In this document: in pieces, positions 1-9,310 of the stretch | Position numbering within the stretch: position 1 is the first letter of the stretch | Layout: each line of letters begins with the position of its first letter | NCBI RefSeq assembly: GCF_000505665.1 | Contig: NC_023033.1 | Location: 1,409,813-1,473,812 of the forward strand | Origin: Thermosynechococcus sp. NK55a | GTDB lineage: Bacteria; Cyanobacteriota; Cyanobacteriia; Thermosynechococcales; Thermosynechococcaceae | Direction: 5' to 3' | Length of the DNA: 64,000 bases | Position numbers and translations under genes: made by a program | The notes under the pieces: model-generated | Databases searched by the model: none | What the model was told of the DNA's origin: nothing | The model's input: only the letters and a program-made list of their open reading frames with translations

Positions 1-405
1 CACCTGTTGGTGATCTTCTCAATTCCCTTGGTGCTGAAGATCTTTGAACTGTTGCAGGTGGGAGCACTCTTTGAATGGCTGTCCAGTTGGATTCTTGCCC
101 TCTTTGGCGGCCTGCTCTTTTTGGTCAGCTATCTTTATATTCTGCTGATTCCAGCAGTGGGGTTTGGCGTCATCAAAGTGGCACAAGCTGTTTTCCTCAA
201 TCCACAGCGACAGGCGGCAGGGCGCATTCAAAAACAACGCTGTGTGCGCTGTGGTAAACGATTGCGGGATTTGGACCAACACTGTCCCCACTGTGGTTAT
301 TTGCAGTGGATGCCCTGTCCCAGTTGTGGGCGGCCCACCTACCGCCACTTGCCCTATTGCCGCCACTGTGGTGCCTTGATCCCCCCAACAGTTAGTCCTT
401 CCTAG
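1..405 (+). CDS. Zinc-ribbon membrane protein, 3' part (5' end outside window)
   Basis: The reading frame is open from the first bases of the window, so the real start probably lies upstream. The visible part has a long hydrophobic region over about the first 65 residues, with at least two likely membrane segments. It ends in a cytosolic-type tail with four CxxC knuckles (CVRCG, CPHCG, CPSCG, CRHCG), the arrangement of a double zinc ribbon (DZR-type) domain. Such tails bind two zinc ions and usually mediate protein or nucleic-acid contacts; the partner is unknown here. The 3' end overlaps the last bases of the decayed minus-strand gene at 392-1016. Family function is not known to me. The zinc ribbon is clear, the rest is inference. 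Confidence 0.7.
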   Translation, partial: HLLVIFSIPLVLKIFELLQVGALFEWLSSWILALFGGLLFLVSYLYILLIPAVGFGVIKVAQAVFLNPQRQAAGRIQKQRCVRCGKRLRDLDQHCPHCGYLQWMPCPSCGRPTYRHLPYCRHCGALIPPTVSPS

Positions 406-1016
406 AACGGTGGAGCCCGTCGGCACACTCCCGCTGTAACCCCTGCAGTGCCATATTGGGTAAGCGCTCAGCAGCAAAGGCCTCGGCTTCAATGGGAATC
501 TCTTCAGGGTCATAGCCACTCTTGCGGTAAAATCTGCCACGATACCGGGGCTGACGTGGATGCCCACGGGCACTGGGGAATCCAAATCCCCTTTAGGCCT
601 ACACAACATGCCAACCCTCGTGACGCAGGGTTTCCAGAAAAATCCGCCAATGGGCGAGGGTGCGGGGATGCACGATCAAGGGATTTCAACTAAAACCATA
701 GGAACCGTAGTTATCATCTTGGCGCTGACGGATATAGAACGGATATCGAGGGTGGTACCCCTATGCAAAATCCTGCGAATCAACTGATAGACTTCCACCT
801 CAGGACTGTTTTGCAGCCAAAGACGGGCGGGGTTGTGGCACGGACAATAAATGAATAAATCAGATCAAACAGACGCTGCATATCCTCATCAGAACCATCA
901 ATGGGGATCAAGTCCCGCTGCGCCAGGGTTACAGATGGCGAAATCAAAAGGGCGATCGCCAGGGTCAATGTAGATACAGAAACCCAAAACCAGCCTCGAA
1001 TTTGTTTTTTTAACAC
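392..1016 (-). pseudogene. Decayed gene for a secreted protein with an HEGWH (HExxH) motif
   Basis: From a GTG at 1016 the minus strand encodes a clear signal peptide (KKQIRGWFWV, then a hydrophobic stretch ending near SVTLAQ) and about 50 more plausible residues. The frame then shifts near 850 (continuing as ARLWLQNSPEVEVYQLI) and again near 740 (continuing as RYPFYIRQRQDDNYGSYGFS). After that it runs in one frame to 392 but is cut by TGA (686-688), TAG (599-601) and TAA (593-595). The last frame holds LRHEGWHVV, an HExxH zinc-peptidase-like motif at 608-622, and a charged tail (YDPEEIPIEAEAFAAERLP). The TAG and TAA could each be single-transition losses of Gln codons. Several independent lesions make real decay more likely than sequencing error. 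The parent family is not identified; a metallopeptidase-like secreted protein is the best guess. Confidence 0.7.
952..959. repeat. HIP1 octamer GCGATCGC (example of many)
   Basis: The highly iterated palindrome of cyanobacteria occurs dozens of times in this window, mostly inside genes (for example 952-959 and 1930-1937, and in the cmp, cta, atp and put genes). It is a lineage signature, not a gene-specific site. Confidence 0.9.
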
Positions 1017-1214
1017 AACGATCAGCCCCCTACCCTGGGGGAATGCTGCTTCTAACCGAGCAATTTTGATAGGAGTCTAAACATGTTCTCTATCGCGATT
1101 CCCCAGCGATCCCCACCCTTTTCAGAAAGATGAGATCACAGTCAGAAAAACCGCAAAGCCGCTTCTTGAGAGCATAAAGCACCATTGGTGCCCCAGTGGT
1201 TTAGAAAAGGTGTG

Positions 1215-1220
1215 TATAAT
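1215..1220 (+). promoter_or_regulatory. Possible -10 box upstream of the cyanobacteriochrome gene
   Basis: A perfect TATAAT lies about 85 bases before the ATG at 1305. No good -35 box is seen at the right distance, so the assignment is weak. Confidence 0.25.
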
Positions 1221-1304
1221 GAACTTAGGAAAAAGCAATCAATAACACCATTTGATAAACTTTTGTAAATTTTTATTTTGAATGTCTTGGGCGATGCTTT
1301 ACCA

Positions 1305-3677
1305 ATGATTGAGAAACTCCTTGTTTTGTCCGCTGTTGATGACTGCCCTTCAGAATCACTATCGCCCCTTGAAGTCGTCACAGAAGAGTCTGCGCAAAAA
1401 TATCCTCAAAAAAAATGCTTACCCCCACCTACCAACCTATTAGTGATCGAAAACATCCCCCAATCGGGTGAAATTTTATATCCACATCTTGCAGAGATTG
1501 ATTACATTCGCTATCAAGTTCACACCTGTCTGTATTCTCATTTAACCCCCGGTGTGGTTGCTCAGGCCAAACCCAATCTCCTTATCCTTATTACTCAAGG
1601 GGATCACGTTCTTAAAGCAGTGCAAACACTCCAGCAACGCTATCCACACTTGCCCCTAGTTGTGATTGATCCTAGCGATCGCCCTGATCTGGCTACCCAA
1701 GTACTGCACAGTGGCGCTCAGGATTATTTAACTATTCAGGAACTCAGTCCTCACTTGCTGGCGCGCAGTATCCGCCATGCCATTGAGCGCCATCAGGTGG
1801 AACACCAACTGCTGCGCCAAGCCCAATACGATCGCCTGCTGGTGCAGATTACTCAGCACATTCACCAAACCCTTGAACTTCCGACGATTCTGGAAACTGC
1901 TGTCAAGGATGTGCGAGAACTCCTAGGGTGCGATCGCGTGCTCATTTATCGCTTCCTCGACGATTGGCGCGGCATTATGGATGTTGAAGCCGTCGTTCCC
2001 CCTTGGTTGTCGGCCCTTGGAGATGTAGTGGGGGACTACTGCTTTACGGAACGGTATGTGGAAGCCTACAAGCGGGGTCGCATCCATGTAGTGAATAATC
2101 TAGACATCGCCCCGGTCACGCCCTGCTATCGCGATTTGCTAGCGCACTATCAGGTCAAAGCGAATCTGGTGGTACCCGTCATAGTGGAAGGGCGGCTCTG
2201 GGGGTTGCTTATCTGTCATCAATGCGCCCATCCCCGCGACTGGCAAGACAGTGAAATTGAACTGATCAAGCAAATTTCAATCCAGTTGGCGATCGCCATC
2301 CTGCAAGCGGAACTCTATCAAAAAGCTCAAAGGGAAATTCAAGAGCGCAAAGCAGTCGAAGCCCAACTCCTTTACCAAGCCCGCCATGACCGGCTCACCC
2401 ATTTACCCAATCGCTGGTTCTTTGAGGAGCAGTTGCGCCTCACCCTCAACCATGCTGCAGAGTACCCCGACTTCCACTACGCCGTTCTCTGTTTGGATTT
2501 GGATCGCTTCAAGACCCTCAATGATAGTCTGGGGCACTCCATTGGGGATTTGTTTTTGCAAGCATTTGCCAGGCGACTAACTCGCCATGTCAGTCCTCAA
2601 GATGTTGTAGCCCGCCTAGGCGGCGATGAATTTGCCGTGTTGCTCAACGACATTCAGGGCATAGAACAGGCTCAAACCATTGCCGAAAGGCTGCGGGAGC
2701 GTCTCAGTCAGCCCTTTCAAATAGATCACTACACCCTCTACAGTACTGTCAGTATGGGCCTAGTGATGGGAGATGCCCACTACAGAAGTAGTGAGGAACT
2801 GCTGCGGAATGCCGACATGGCCATGTACCACGCCAAAGCCAAAGGGCACAATCGCATTGATGTCTTTCACCCCGTGATGCTGCAACAGCTGCGTGATCGG
2901 CTGCATTTAGAAGTGGAACTACGCCAAGCTATTGAGCGCGGGAACTTTGTTCTCCACTATCAGCCCATTGTTCATCTGGGCAGCCAATCCCTTAGAGGCT
3001 TTGAGGCACTCCTGCGGTGGCAAAAGGGAGATACCCTCATTTCCCCCACGGTGTTTATTCCTGTTGCTGAAGAAACTGGTCTGATTTTTGAACTCTCCCG
3101 CTGGGTGCTGCACAGCGCCTGTGAACAGTTGCAGCAGTGGCAACAGCGTTATCCTAAGCTTCAGTCTGTGGGCTTTACGATGAATATTAATCTGTCAGCC
3201 AATCATTTTTCTTTGCCTAACCTTGTGGCTGAGATTGAACAAACCCTTGAGCACCACCATTTAGCGGGTCAATTTCTGAAGATTGAAATTACTGAGAGTG
3301 CATTAATGCAGCACTTGGACTCTGCCTGCAAAATTCTCGCTGGACTCAAAGCCATGGGTGTACGTATTAACATTGATGACTTTGGTACTGGGTATTCCTC
3401 CCTGAGCTATTTGCGCAATCTTCCCCTCGATGGCATTAAAATTGATCGCTCTTTTATTTCCCAAATGGATCGCAGCCAAGCAGACTTTGAATTGGTACGC
3501 ACGATTTTGGCCTTGGCTCGCAATCTCCACCTCGATTGTATTGCCGAAGGCATTGAAAATACCACCCAACTGCAACGGTTGCGATCGCTGCGCTGTCCCC
3601 TTGGCCAAGGCTATCTTTTTGCCCCGCCGCTGACTACGGAAAAGGCTGAGGTGTACCTTCAAGAGCACATCCTCTAA
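1305..3677 (+). CDS. sesB: Cyanobacteriochrome with GGDEF and EAL domains (light-controlled c-di-GMP enzyme, SesB-like)
   Basis: The 790-residue protein has, in order, a receiver-like region (about 45-150) without the usual phospho-acceptor Asp, a GAF domain (about 175-335), a GGDEF domain (intact GGDEF at 439-443) and an EAL domain (EAL at 567-569, DDFGTGYSS from 691). The GAF domain carries Asp-Tyr-Cys-Phe at 244-247 and a second cysteine at 274, exactly 28 residues after the first. This matches the DXCF class of bilin-binding cyanobacteriochromes, which form a second thioether and sense blue/green or blue/teal light. The canonical Cys is followed by Tyr rather than the usual His. The GGDEF domain lacks the I-site Arg (SPQD at 430-433). 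EAL proteins hydrolyse c-di-GMP; GGDEF domains make it or act as GTP sensors. The sesB name is by architecture and remembered gene order in T. elongatus; SesC is the alternative. ATG at 1305 was chosen over an in-frame TTG at 1278; neither has a strong ribosome site. Confidence 0.88.
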   Translation: MIEKLLVLSAVDDCPSESLSPLEVVTEESAQKYPQKKCLPPPTNLLVIENIPQSGEILYPHLAEIDYIRYQVHTCLYSHLTPGVVAQAKPNLLILITQGDHVLKAVQTLQQRYPHLPLVVIDPSDRPDLATQVLHSGAQDYLTIQELSPHLLARSIRHAIERHQVEHQLLRQAQYDRLLVQITQHIHQTLELPTILETAVKDVRELLGCDRVLIYRFLDDWRGIMDVEAVVPPWLSALGDVVGDYCFTERYVEAYKRGRIHVVNNLDIAPVTPCYRDLLAHYQVKANLVVPVIVEGRLWGLLICHQCAHPRDWQDSEIELIKQISIQLAIAILQAELYQKAQREIQERKAVEAQLLYQARHDRLTHLPNRWFFEEQLRLTLNHAAEYPDFHYAVLCLDLDRFKTLNDSLGHSIGDLFLQAFARRLTRHVSPQDVVARLGGDEFAVLLNDIQGIEQAQTIAERLRERLSQPFQIDHYTLYSTVSMGLVMGDAHYRSSEELLRNADMAMYHAKAKGHNRIDVFHPVMLQQLRDRLHLEVELRQAIERGNFVLHYQPIVHLGSQSLRGFEALLRWQKGDTLISPTVFIPVAEETGLIFELSRWVLHSACEQLQQWQQRYPKLQSVGFTMNINLSANHFSLPNLVAEIEQTLEHHHLAGQFLKIEITESALMQHLDSACKILAGLKAMGVRINIDDFGTGYSSLSYLRNLPLDGIKIDRSFISQMDRSQADFELVRTILALARNLHLDCIAEGIENTTQLQRLRSLRCPLGQGYLFAPPLTTEKAEVYLQEHIL

Positions 3678-3993
3678 AGTGCTGCCAATCAAGCCCAAGG
3701 CTAAAAGTTGACAACAAATTACCTTGCCATTATTCCCGACCCCCCTTAATCAAGTGGGCAAATTACGCCCATAGAGGGACTTAATTATATTAGCTCAGGT
3801 TATAAGTTTAATAAAAAATATTCCTTCAGTTTATAGTATAGACCTATATCTTTTTGACGGGGTGTGATGATAGATTGATTGCAATCCAAATTTCGGTCTT
3901 TCGTCACCGTTAATTGGAAAACCTATCCCAACCTGTCGGTTTGGGAATCGCTTTTTTTGTCAACTATTTACTGTTCTCGATATAGGTCACACT
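3678..3993 (+). promoter_or_regulatory. cmp operon upstream region with a LysR-type palindrome
   Basis: This 316-base region holds no credible gene and is AT-rich around 3780-3850. An interrupted palindrome TTATAAGTTTAATAA sits at 3800-3814, and a -10-like TATAGT lies at 3832-3837, which would put transcription start near 3843. A palindrome overlapping a poor -35 box is the layout expected for a LysR-type activator such as CmpR, which switches on cmp genes under carbon limitation. A GTA-N8-TAT at 3836 resembles, but does not match, an NtcA box. The CmpR link is inference. Confidence 0.35.
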
Positions 3994-5328
3994 ATGTCTC
4001 AATTGTCGCGTCGTCACTTTTTAATGACTGCTACCGCTACCGCCGTGGGGGCGATCGCCCTCAAAGGATGCGCCCCAGCCCAAAATCCCCAAACACAGCA
4101 ACAGGGAGGTGGAACTGCGGCAGAGGTGGAAACAGACACGATTAAACTAGGCTTTATTCCCATTGTTGAGTCTGCCCCCCTAATTATTGCTAAAGAAAAG
4201 GGCTTTTTTGCCAAGCATGGCCTCGCCAACGCTCAACTGGCCAAGCAAGCCAACTGGGCCAGTGCCCGTGACAACGTCGTCATTGGCTCCGCCGGTGGTG
4301 GCATTGATGGTGGCCAGTGGCAAATGCCCATGCCACACCTCATCAGCGAGGGCATCATTACCCTCAACAATCAGAAGGTACCTATGTACCTGCTGGCCCA
4401 ACTGAATACCCAAGGCAACGGCATTGCCATTTCCGGAGCCAATCGAGGAAAAGGCATTCACCTAAAAATTGCTGACCCGAACTATATCAAGGATTTTGCC
4501 GCTAAAAACGGACGTAAATTCAAAGCCGCCTATACCTTTCCCCAAGTCAACCAAGACCTTTGGATCCGCTATTGGTTTGCCGCCAACGGCATTGACCCAG
4601 ATCGCGACATTGACCTGTTAGCCGTTCCCCCCGCCGAAACCGTTGCCGGAATGCGCAACGGCACCATGGACGCCTTCAGTACCGGTGATCCTTGGCCCTT
4701 CCGCATTGTCAGCGATGATATTGGCTTCATGGCCGCTCTGACAGCCCAGATGTGGCCCTACCACCCCGAAGAGTACCTAGCCGTGCGAGCTGACTGGGTC
4801 GATAAACACCCCAAAGCCACCAAAGCCCTCCTGAAAGCGGTAATGGAAGCTCAGCAGTGGTGCGATGACAAGGCCAATCGTCCCGAATTGATTCAGATTT
4901 GCAGCCGCCGTGAATACTTCAACGTTCCCGGCAATATTCTTACACCGCCCTATGAGGGCACCTACACCATGGGGGATGGTCAACCCAATTTCAACGACTT
5001 TAACATCGGACCCCTCTACTGGCGGGATCCCAATGGCAATAGCATCTCCTACCCCTACAAGAGCCATGACCTCTGGTTCCTGACCGAAAATCTGCGCTGG
5101 GGCTTCAACGCTGATAAACTCAAGGATTTCGACAACATCAAGCAAATAATTGGTCGCGTCAACCGCAGCGATCTCTGGCAAGAGGCCGCCAAAGAGTTAG
5201 GAGTGCCGGCGGCTGAAATTCCCACCACCGAATCGCGGGGTGTTGAAACCTTCTTTGATGGCATCAAGTTTGATCCCGATAACCCCCAAGCCTATCTAGA
5301 CAGCCTCAAAATCAAGGTCAAGTCCTAG
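3994..5328 (+). CDS. cmpA: Bicarbonate ABC transporter substrate-binding lipoprotein CmpA
   Basis: CmpA captures bicarbonate in the periplasm for the BCT1 high-affinity uptake system. The 444-residue protein opens with a twin-arginine motif (SRRHFL), a hydrophobic stretch and a lipobox ending at Cys26 (ALKGC), so it is probably a Tat-exported lipoprotein. The mature part follows the NrtA/CmpA family closely: [42 protein letters not shown]. At the position where nitrate-binding NrtA has a Lys, this protein has HPEEYL (Glu259/Glu260), which points to bicarbonate rather than nitrate. It is first of four genes in the order A-B-C-D, with no narB or nirA nearby, which also favours cmp. NrtA is the main alternative. 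Confidence 0.88.
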   Translation: MSQLSRRHFLMTATATAVGAIALKGCAPAQNPQTQQQGGGTAAEVETDTIKLGFIPIVESAPLIIAKEKGFFAKHGLANAQLAKQANWASARDNVVIGSAGGGIDGGQWQMPMPHLISEGIITLNNQKVPMYLLAQLNTQGNGIAISGANRGKGIHLKIADPNYIKDFAAKNGRKFKAAYTFPQVNQDLWIRYWFAANGIDPDRDIDLLAVPPAETVAGMRNGTMDAFSTGDPWPFRIVSDDIGFMAALTAQMWPYHPEEYLAVRADWVDKHPKATKALLKAVMEAQQWCDDKANRPELIQICSRREYFNVPGNILTPPYEGTYTMGDGQPNFNDFNIGPLYWRDPNGNSISYPYKSHDLWFLTENLRWGFNADKLKDFDNIKQIIGRVNRSDLWQEAAKELGVPAAEIPTTESRGVETFFDGIKFDPDNPQAYLDSLKIKVKS

Positions 5329-5358
5329 TGTTTTATTGCTACTCAATCGGAGACTTCC

Positions 5359-6195
5359 ATGGCTATTGCATCTGTGCGCCGTAATGGCAATGCCAATCCC
5401 CTCATCAAGTTTCTGCGCCGACAGGGGGCGAATTTTTACCTACCAATTATGGGTGTGATTGGGTTCCTGGTGGTTTGGCAGATTCTCTCTTCAACTAAAA
5501 TTCTCTCGCTCCCTGGCCCAATTCAAGTTCTGGCTGATGAGCGCAGTCGCTATCTCATTTTTCATCCCTTTTACTACAAGAGCCCACTGGATCAGGGGTT
5601 GGCACGGCAGACCCTCATTAGTTTGACCCGAGTTGGTCAGGGCTACGGATTGGCGGCCGTAGTGGGCATTGCTGTTGGAATTTTGGTGGGTACCAGTACA
5701 GTGTTGAATAAGGCCCTTGACCCCATCTTCCAGTTTCTGCGCATGGTGGCGCCCTTGGCGTGGGTGCCAATTTCCTTAGCAGCATTGCGGCAAAATGAGC
5801 CGGCGGCCATCTTTGTTATCTTTATTACTGCAATTTGGCCGATTCTCATTAACACAGCGGTTGGCGTCCGGGAAATTCCCCAGGACTACAAAAATGTGTC
5901 GCGGGTACTGCGACTTTCCAAGAAAACCTTCTTTTTGAAAATTCTTCTGCCCTCAGCGCTGCCCTATATTTTTACTGGCCTGCGGATTGCCATTGGCTTG
6001 GCCTGGCTGGCCATTATTGCGGCGGAAATTGTGATGTCAGGCGTGGCGGGCATTGGCTTCTTTATCTGGGATGCCTATCAGCAAAACTATGTCAGCGAAA
6101 TTATTGTGGCGGTGATCTATATCGGCGCAGTGGGTTTGATATTGGACCGCTTCGTGGGCTTTCTGCAAACCAAAATTGCGCCGGCCAATCGTTAG
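5359..6195 (+). CDS. cmpB: Bicarbonate ABC transporter permease CmpB
   Basis: This 278-residue inner-membrane protein is the channel subunit of the BCT1 bicarbonate importer. It has about six membrane segments and the binding-protein-dependent permease signature in the loop around LRLSKKTFFLKILLPSALP, which docks on the ATPases. It begins 30 bases after cmpA with a GGAG ribosome site (cggagacttcc) before ATG, and ends 9 bases before cmpC. NrtB of nitrate transporters is nearly the same fold; the assignment follows from cmpA. Confidence 0.87.
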   Translation: MAIASVRRNGNANPLIKFLRRQGANFYLPIMGVIGFLVVWQILSSTKILSLPGPIQVLADERSRYLIFHPFYYKSPLDQGLARQTLISLTRVGQGYGLAAVVGIAVGILVGTSTVLNKALDPIFQFLRMVAPLAWVPISLAALRQNEPAAIFVIFITAIWPILINTAVGVREIPQDYKNVSRVLRLSKKTFFLKILLPSALPYIFTGLRIAIGLAWLAIIAAEIVMSGVAGIGFFIWDAYQQNYVSEIIVAVIYIGAVGLILDRFVGFLQTKIAPANR

Positions 6196-6204
6196 GAGGG
6201 AATT

Positions 6205-8180
6205 ATGGGCGTCTTTGTGGCAGTGGATCAGGTGGAAAAGGTTTTTGATCTGGCCAATGGGGGGCAGTATCTCGCCCTGAAGGGGATTAACTTGCAGATT
6301 CAAAAGGGAGAATTTATCTCCCTCATTGGTCACTCCGGCTGTGGTAAATCAACGCTGCTGAATATGATTGCCGGTTTAGATTTGCCCACCTCAGGTGTGG
6401 TCACCTTGGAGGGGCGGCGGGTGGGCCAACCGGGGCCGGATCGCATGGTGGTCTTTCAAAACTACTCGCTGCTGCCGTGGCTTTCGGTACGCGAGAACAT
6501 TGCCCTAGCAGTGGATGAAGTGCTTGCTCACCTGACTCCTGCTGAACGGCGGCAAATTGTCGAGTCCCATATTGACCTGGTGGGGCTGCGCCCCCATGCC
6601 CACAAGCCACCCACAATGCTCTCTGGCGGCCAGAAGCAACGGGTGGCGATCGCCCGCGCCCTTGCAATTCAGCCGAAGCTACTGCTGCTGGACGAACCCT
6701 TTGGTGCCTTGGATGCCCTCACACGGGGTAATTTGCAGGAACAATTGATGAAGATCTGCGAAGCCCAGCAGGTGACGGCGGTGATGGTGACCCACGATGT
6801 GGATGAGGCGGTGCTCCTCTCGGATCGGATTGTCATGCTCACTAATGGTCCCGGCTCCAAAATTGGCGGCATTCTTGAAGTGGATATTCCCCGTCCGCGG
6901 CAACGGATGGCCGTTGTCGAACACCCCAGTTACTACAGTCTACGCAGTGAAATCATCTATTTTCTCAACCAGCAAAAACGGGTGAAGCAGTTGCAGGCGC
7001 GTCGCAAACCGCCGATCGCCCGCCATGGCCTCGAAAAAATAAATTTGGAAATTGGCTTTGTGCCCTTGACCGCCTGTGCCCCAATCGCCATCGCCTATGA
7101 AAAGGGGTTCTTTGCCCACCATGGCCTTGAGGAAGTGTCCCTTGTGCGCGAGAGCAGTTGGCGAGGCATTGTGGATGGGATTGCCGCAGGCTACCTCGAT
7201 GCCGCTCAGATGCCGGCGGGGATGCCCGTGTGGTTTACCTGCGGCGGACATGAAGAGCAGCCGCTGCCTGTGGTCAGTGCCCTCACCCTTAGCCGCAATG
7301 GCAATGGCATCACCCTGAAAAAGGAATTTGCCGAGCAGGGGATTCGTACCCTGAGTGACTTTCACCGCTACTTGCTACAAACGCGCGATCGCCCCCACCG
7401 GTTGGGAATGGTGCATCCCTCTTCAATGCACAATCTCCTATTGCGCTACTGGCTAGCAGCAGGGGGCATTCACCCCGATCACGATGTCCACCTGCAAACA
7501 ATTCCACCGGCGCAAATGGTGGCGGATCTGCGCGCCGGCAGTATTGATGGCTATTGTGTAGGCGATCCTTGGAACCTCCGGGCCGCCAAAGAGGGACTGG
7601 GCTTTACCATTGCCAGTGACATGGACATTTGGGCTGGGCATCCAGGAAAAGTACTGGGGGTGCGAGAAGATTGGGCGATGACCTACCCCAATACCCACAT
7701 TGCCTTGGTCAAGGCCCTACTGGATGCCTGTCGCTACTGTGCCGATCCTGCCCACAGTGAGGAGATTAAGCAAATCCTCAGCCGCAAAGCCTATGTGGCC
7801 ACCAACCCTGAGTATTTGGAGCTAGGGCTAAATGAACAAGGTGGGCCAGTGCACCATCTTTTTTTGGCGACGGTGTCAATCGTCCCAGTCGCACCGAACA
7901 CCTGTGGATGATGACCCAGATGGCTCGCTGGGGTACGATTCCCTTCCCCCGCAATTGGGTAGAGATTCTGGAACGGGTATGTCGCGTGAGTGTCTTTAGT
8001 ACGGCCGCCCGCGAGTTGGGACTTTTGGATATTAAATATCGCAGCGGGCCTATTCAACTGTTTGATGGTACGACCTTCAATGCGGATGACCCCATTAGCT
8101 ATCTTAATAGCCTCACCATCAAACATGAGGTCTATATGGCCGAGATTCCCCTGAATTTACCTGTGTCACGGGCCGCCTAA
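6205..8180 (+). CDS. cmpC: Bicarbonate ABC transporter ATPase CmpC with CmpA-like C-terminal domain (frameshifted)
   Basis: CmpC is an ATPase fused to a solute-binding-like regulatory domain. Residues 1-270 hold Walker A (GHSGCGKST), signature (LSGGQKQRVAIARAL) and Walker B (LLLLDEPFGALD). From about 275 the CmpA-like domain starts (LEIGFVPLTACAPIAIAYE) and includes GDPWNLR and HPGKVLGVREDW. As read, the frame stops at 7911 after 568 codons. The expected C terminus continues in another frame (FFGDGVNRPSRTEHLWMMTQ onward) to TAA at 8180, giving the usual length of about 660 residues. The shift falls at the T7 run 7859-7865; one more T restores the frame. It could be an assembly error, a mutation, or slippage. 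The ribosome site AGGAGG overlaps the cmpB stop codon. Confidence 0.82.
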
Positions 8181-8230
8181 GTCCCCAATCCACCCTGATG
8201 TCAGACTCTCTGGAGTAATCGGAGTTATCC

Positions 8231-9076
8231 ATGATTAGCAACGGCAACCCAACCATGACTACCGCTGTGGCCATAGGCTCTACGGAATCCTTTTTGCGCC
8301 TAGAACAGGTAAGCAAAGTCTATCCCACCCGTAGTGGACCTTTCACTGTGCTCACGGATATTACCCTCGATGTTCAGGCGGGGGAGTTTATCTGCGTCAT
8401 TGGCCACTCTGGCTGCGGCAAAACCACCTTACTCAATATGATCTCGGGCTTTGTGCGTCCTACGACGGGGGAAGTACGCCTCAAGGGTCAGCCAATTAAG
8501 GAGCCGGGGCCCGATCGCATGGTGGTGTTTCAAAACTATGCTCTCTTGCCGTGGTTAACTGCGGCTGAGAATATTTATCTGGCAGTGGATGCTGTCTGGC
8601 CAGAAAAATCCCGTCCACAAAAGATGGCAATCGTCCGCGAACACTTGGCAATGGTGGGCTTGGCGGAAGCGGCCAATAAATATCCAACTCAATTATCAGG
8701 AGGGATGAAACAACGGGTGGCGATCGCCCGTGCCCTGGCAATTCGGCCAGAGATCCTTATTCTCGATGAACCCTTCGGTGCCCTCGATGCCATCACCAAA
8801 GAGGAATTGCAAGAAGAGTTGTTGAATATTTGGCAAGAACACCGCTGCACCGTGCTAATGATTACCCACGATGTTGACGAGGCCCTCTTTTTGGCCGATC
8901 GCATCCTAATGATGACCAATGGCCCCGCTGCCAAAATTGGTGAGATCATGACCATTCCCTTTCCACGTCCGCGCGATCGCGAGCGCATCCTTGAAGATCC
9001 CACCTACTATCAACTGCGCAACGATGCCCTTGACTTTCTCTATCGTCGTTATCATCTCGACGAAGATGCAGAGTAG
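8231..9076 (+). CDS. cmpD: Bicarbonate ABC transporter ATPase CmpD
   Basis: This 281-residue protein is the second, stand-alone ATPase of the BCT1 importer. It shows Walker A (GHSGCGKTT), signature (LSGGMKQRVAIARAL), Walker B (LILDEPFGALD) and the switch His in MITHDVDEAL. It is closely similar to the N-terminal half of CmpC, as in all cmp/nrt operons, but lacks the binding-protein-like extension. It lies 50 bases after the restored cmpC stop. An alternative in-frame ATG at 8264 exists; the first ATG is preceded by a weak GGAG. Confidence 0.87.
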   Translation: MISNGNPTMTTAVAIGSTESFLRLEQVSKVYPTRSGPFTVLTDITLDVQAGEFICVIGHSGCGKTTLLNMISGFVRPTTGEVRLKGQPIKEPGPDRMVVFQNYALLPWLTAAENIYLAVDAVWPEKSRPQKMAIVREHLAMVGLAEAANKYPTQLSGGMKQRVAIARALAIRPEILILDEPFGALDAITKEELQEELLNIWQEHRCTVLMITHDVDEALFLADRILMMTNGPAAKIGEIMTIPFPRPRDRERILEDPTYYQLRNDALDFLYRRYHLDEDAE

Positions 9077-9310
9077 CTGGTTAATCCTCTCTTTTCTACC
9101 TAACATGGCGCAAAATTGAAATTTCTGCCTTACGGCTTGGGCAACCCCTAGGCTGCCACAGGCAGAGAGGTAACGTCCAACCCCGCAGGAGATAACAACT
9201 GCCTATTACCGCCACTGTGCTTATCTGCTATCCGTTTAGGATAATGCAACTTGACCGCAATTCCCCCAGTCCCTAAGCTACGCTATAGTGGCAGTACCCT
9301 TGCGAGGTTG

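Noticed and set aside
19-609. 196-residue minus-strand frame
   Set aside because: It mixes antisense of the zinc-ribbon gene with part of the decayed HEGWH gene in the wrong frame.
1083-1133. 16-codon frame after an AGGAG site
   Set aside because: Too short, no family resemblance, and the peptide is only MFSIAIPQRS followed by Pro/Ser residues.
3879-4145. 88-residue frame across the cmpA start
   Set aside because: It overlaps the cmpA signal peptide in another frame and resembles no protein.
3994-9076. Assignment of the operon as nitrate transporter nrtABCD
   Set aside because: The binding protein has Glu-Glu (HPEEYL) where NrtA has Lys, and no nirA or narB is adjacent; bicarbonate fits better.
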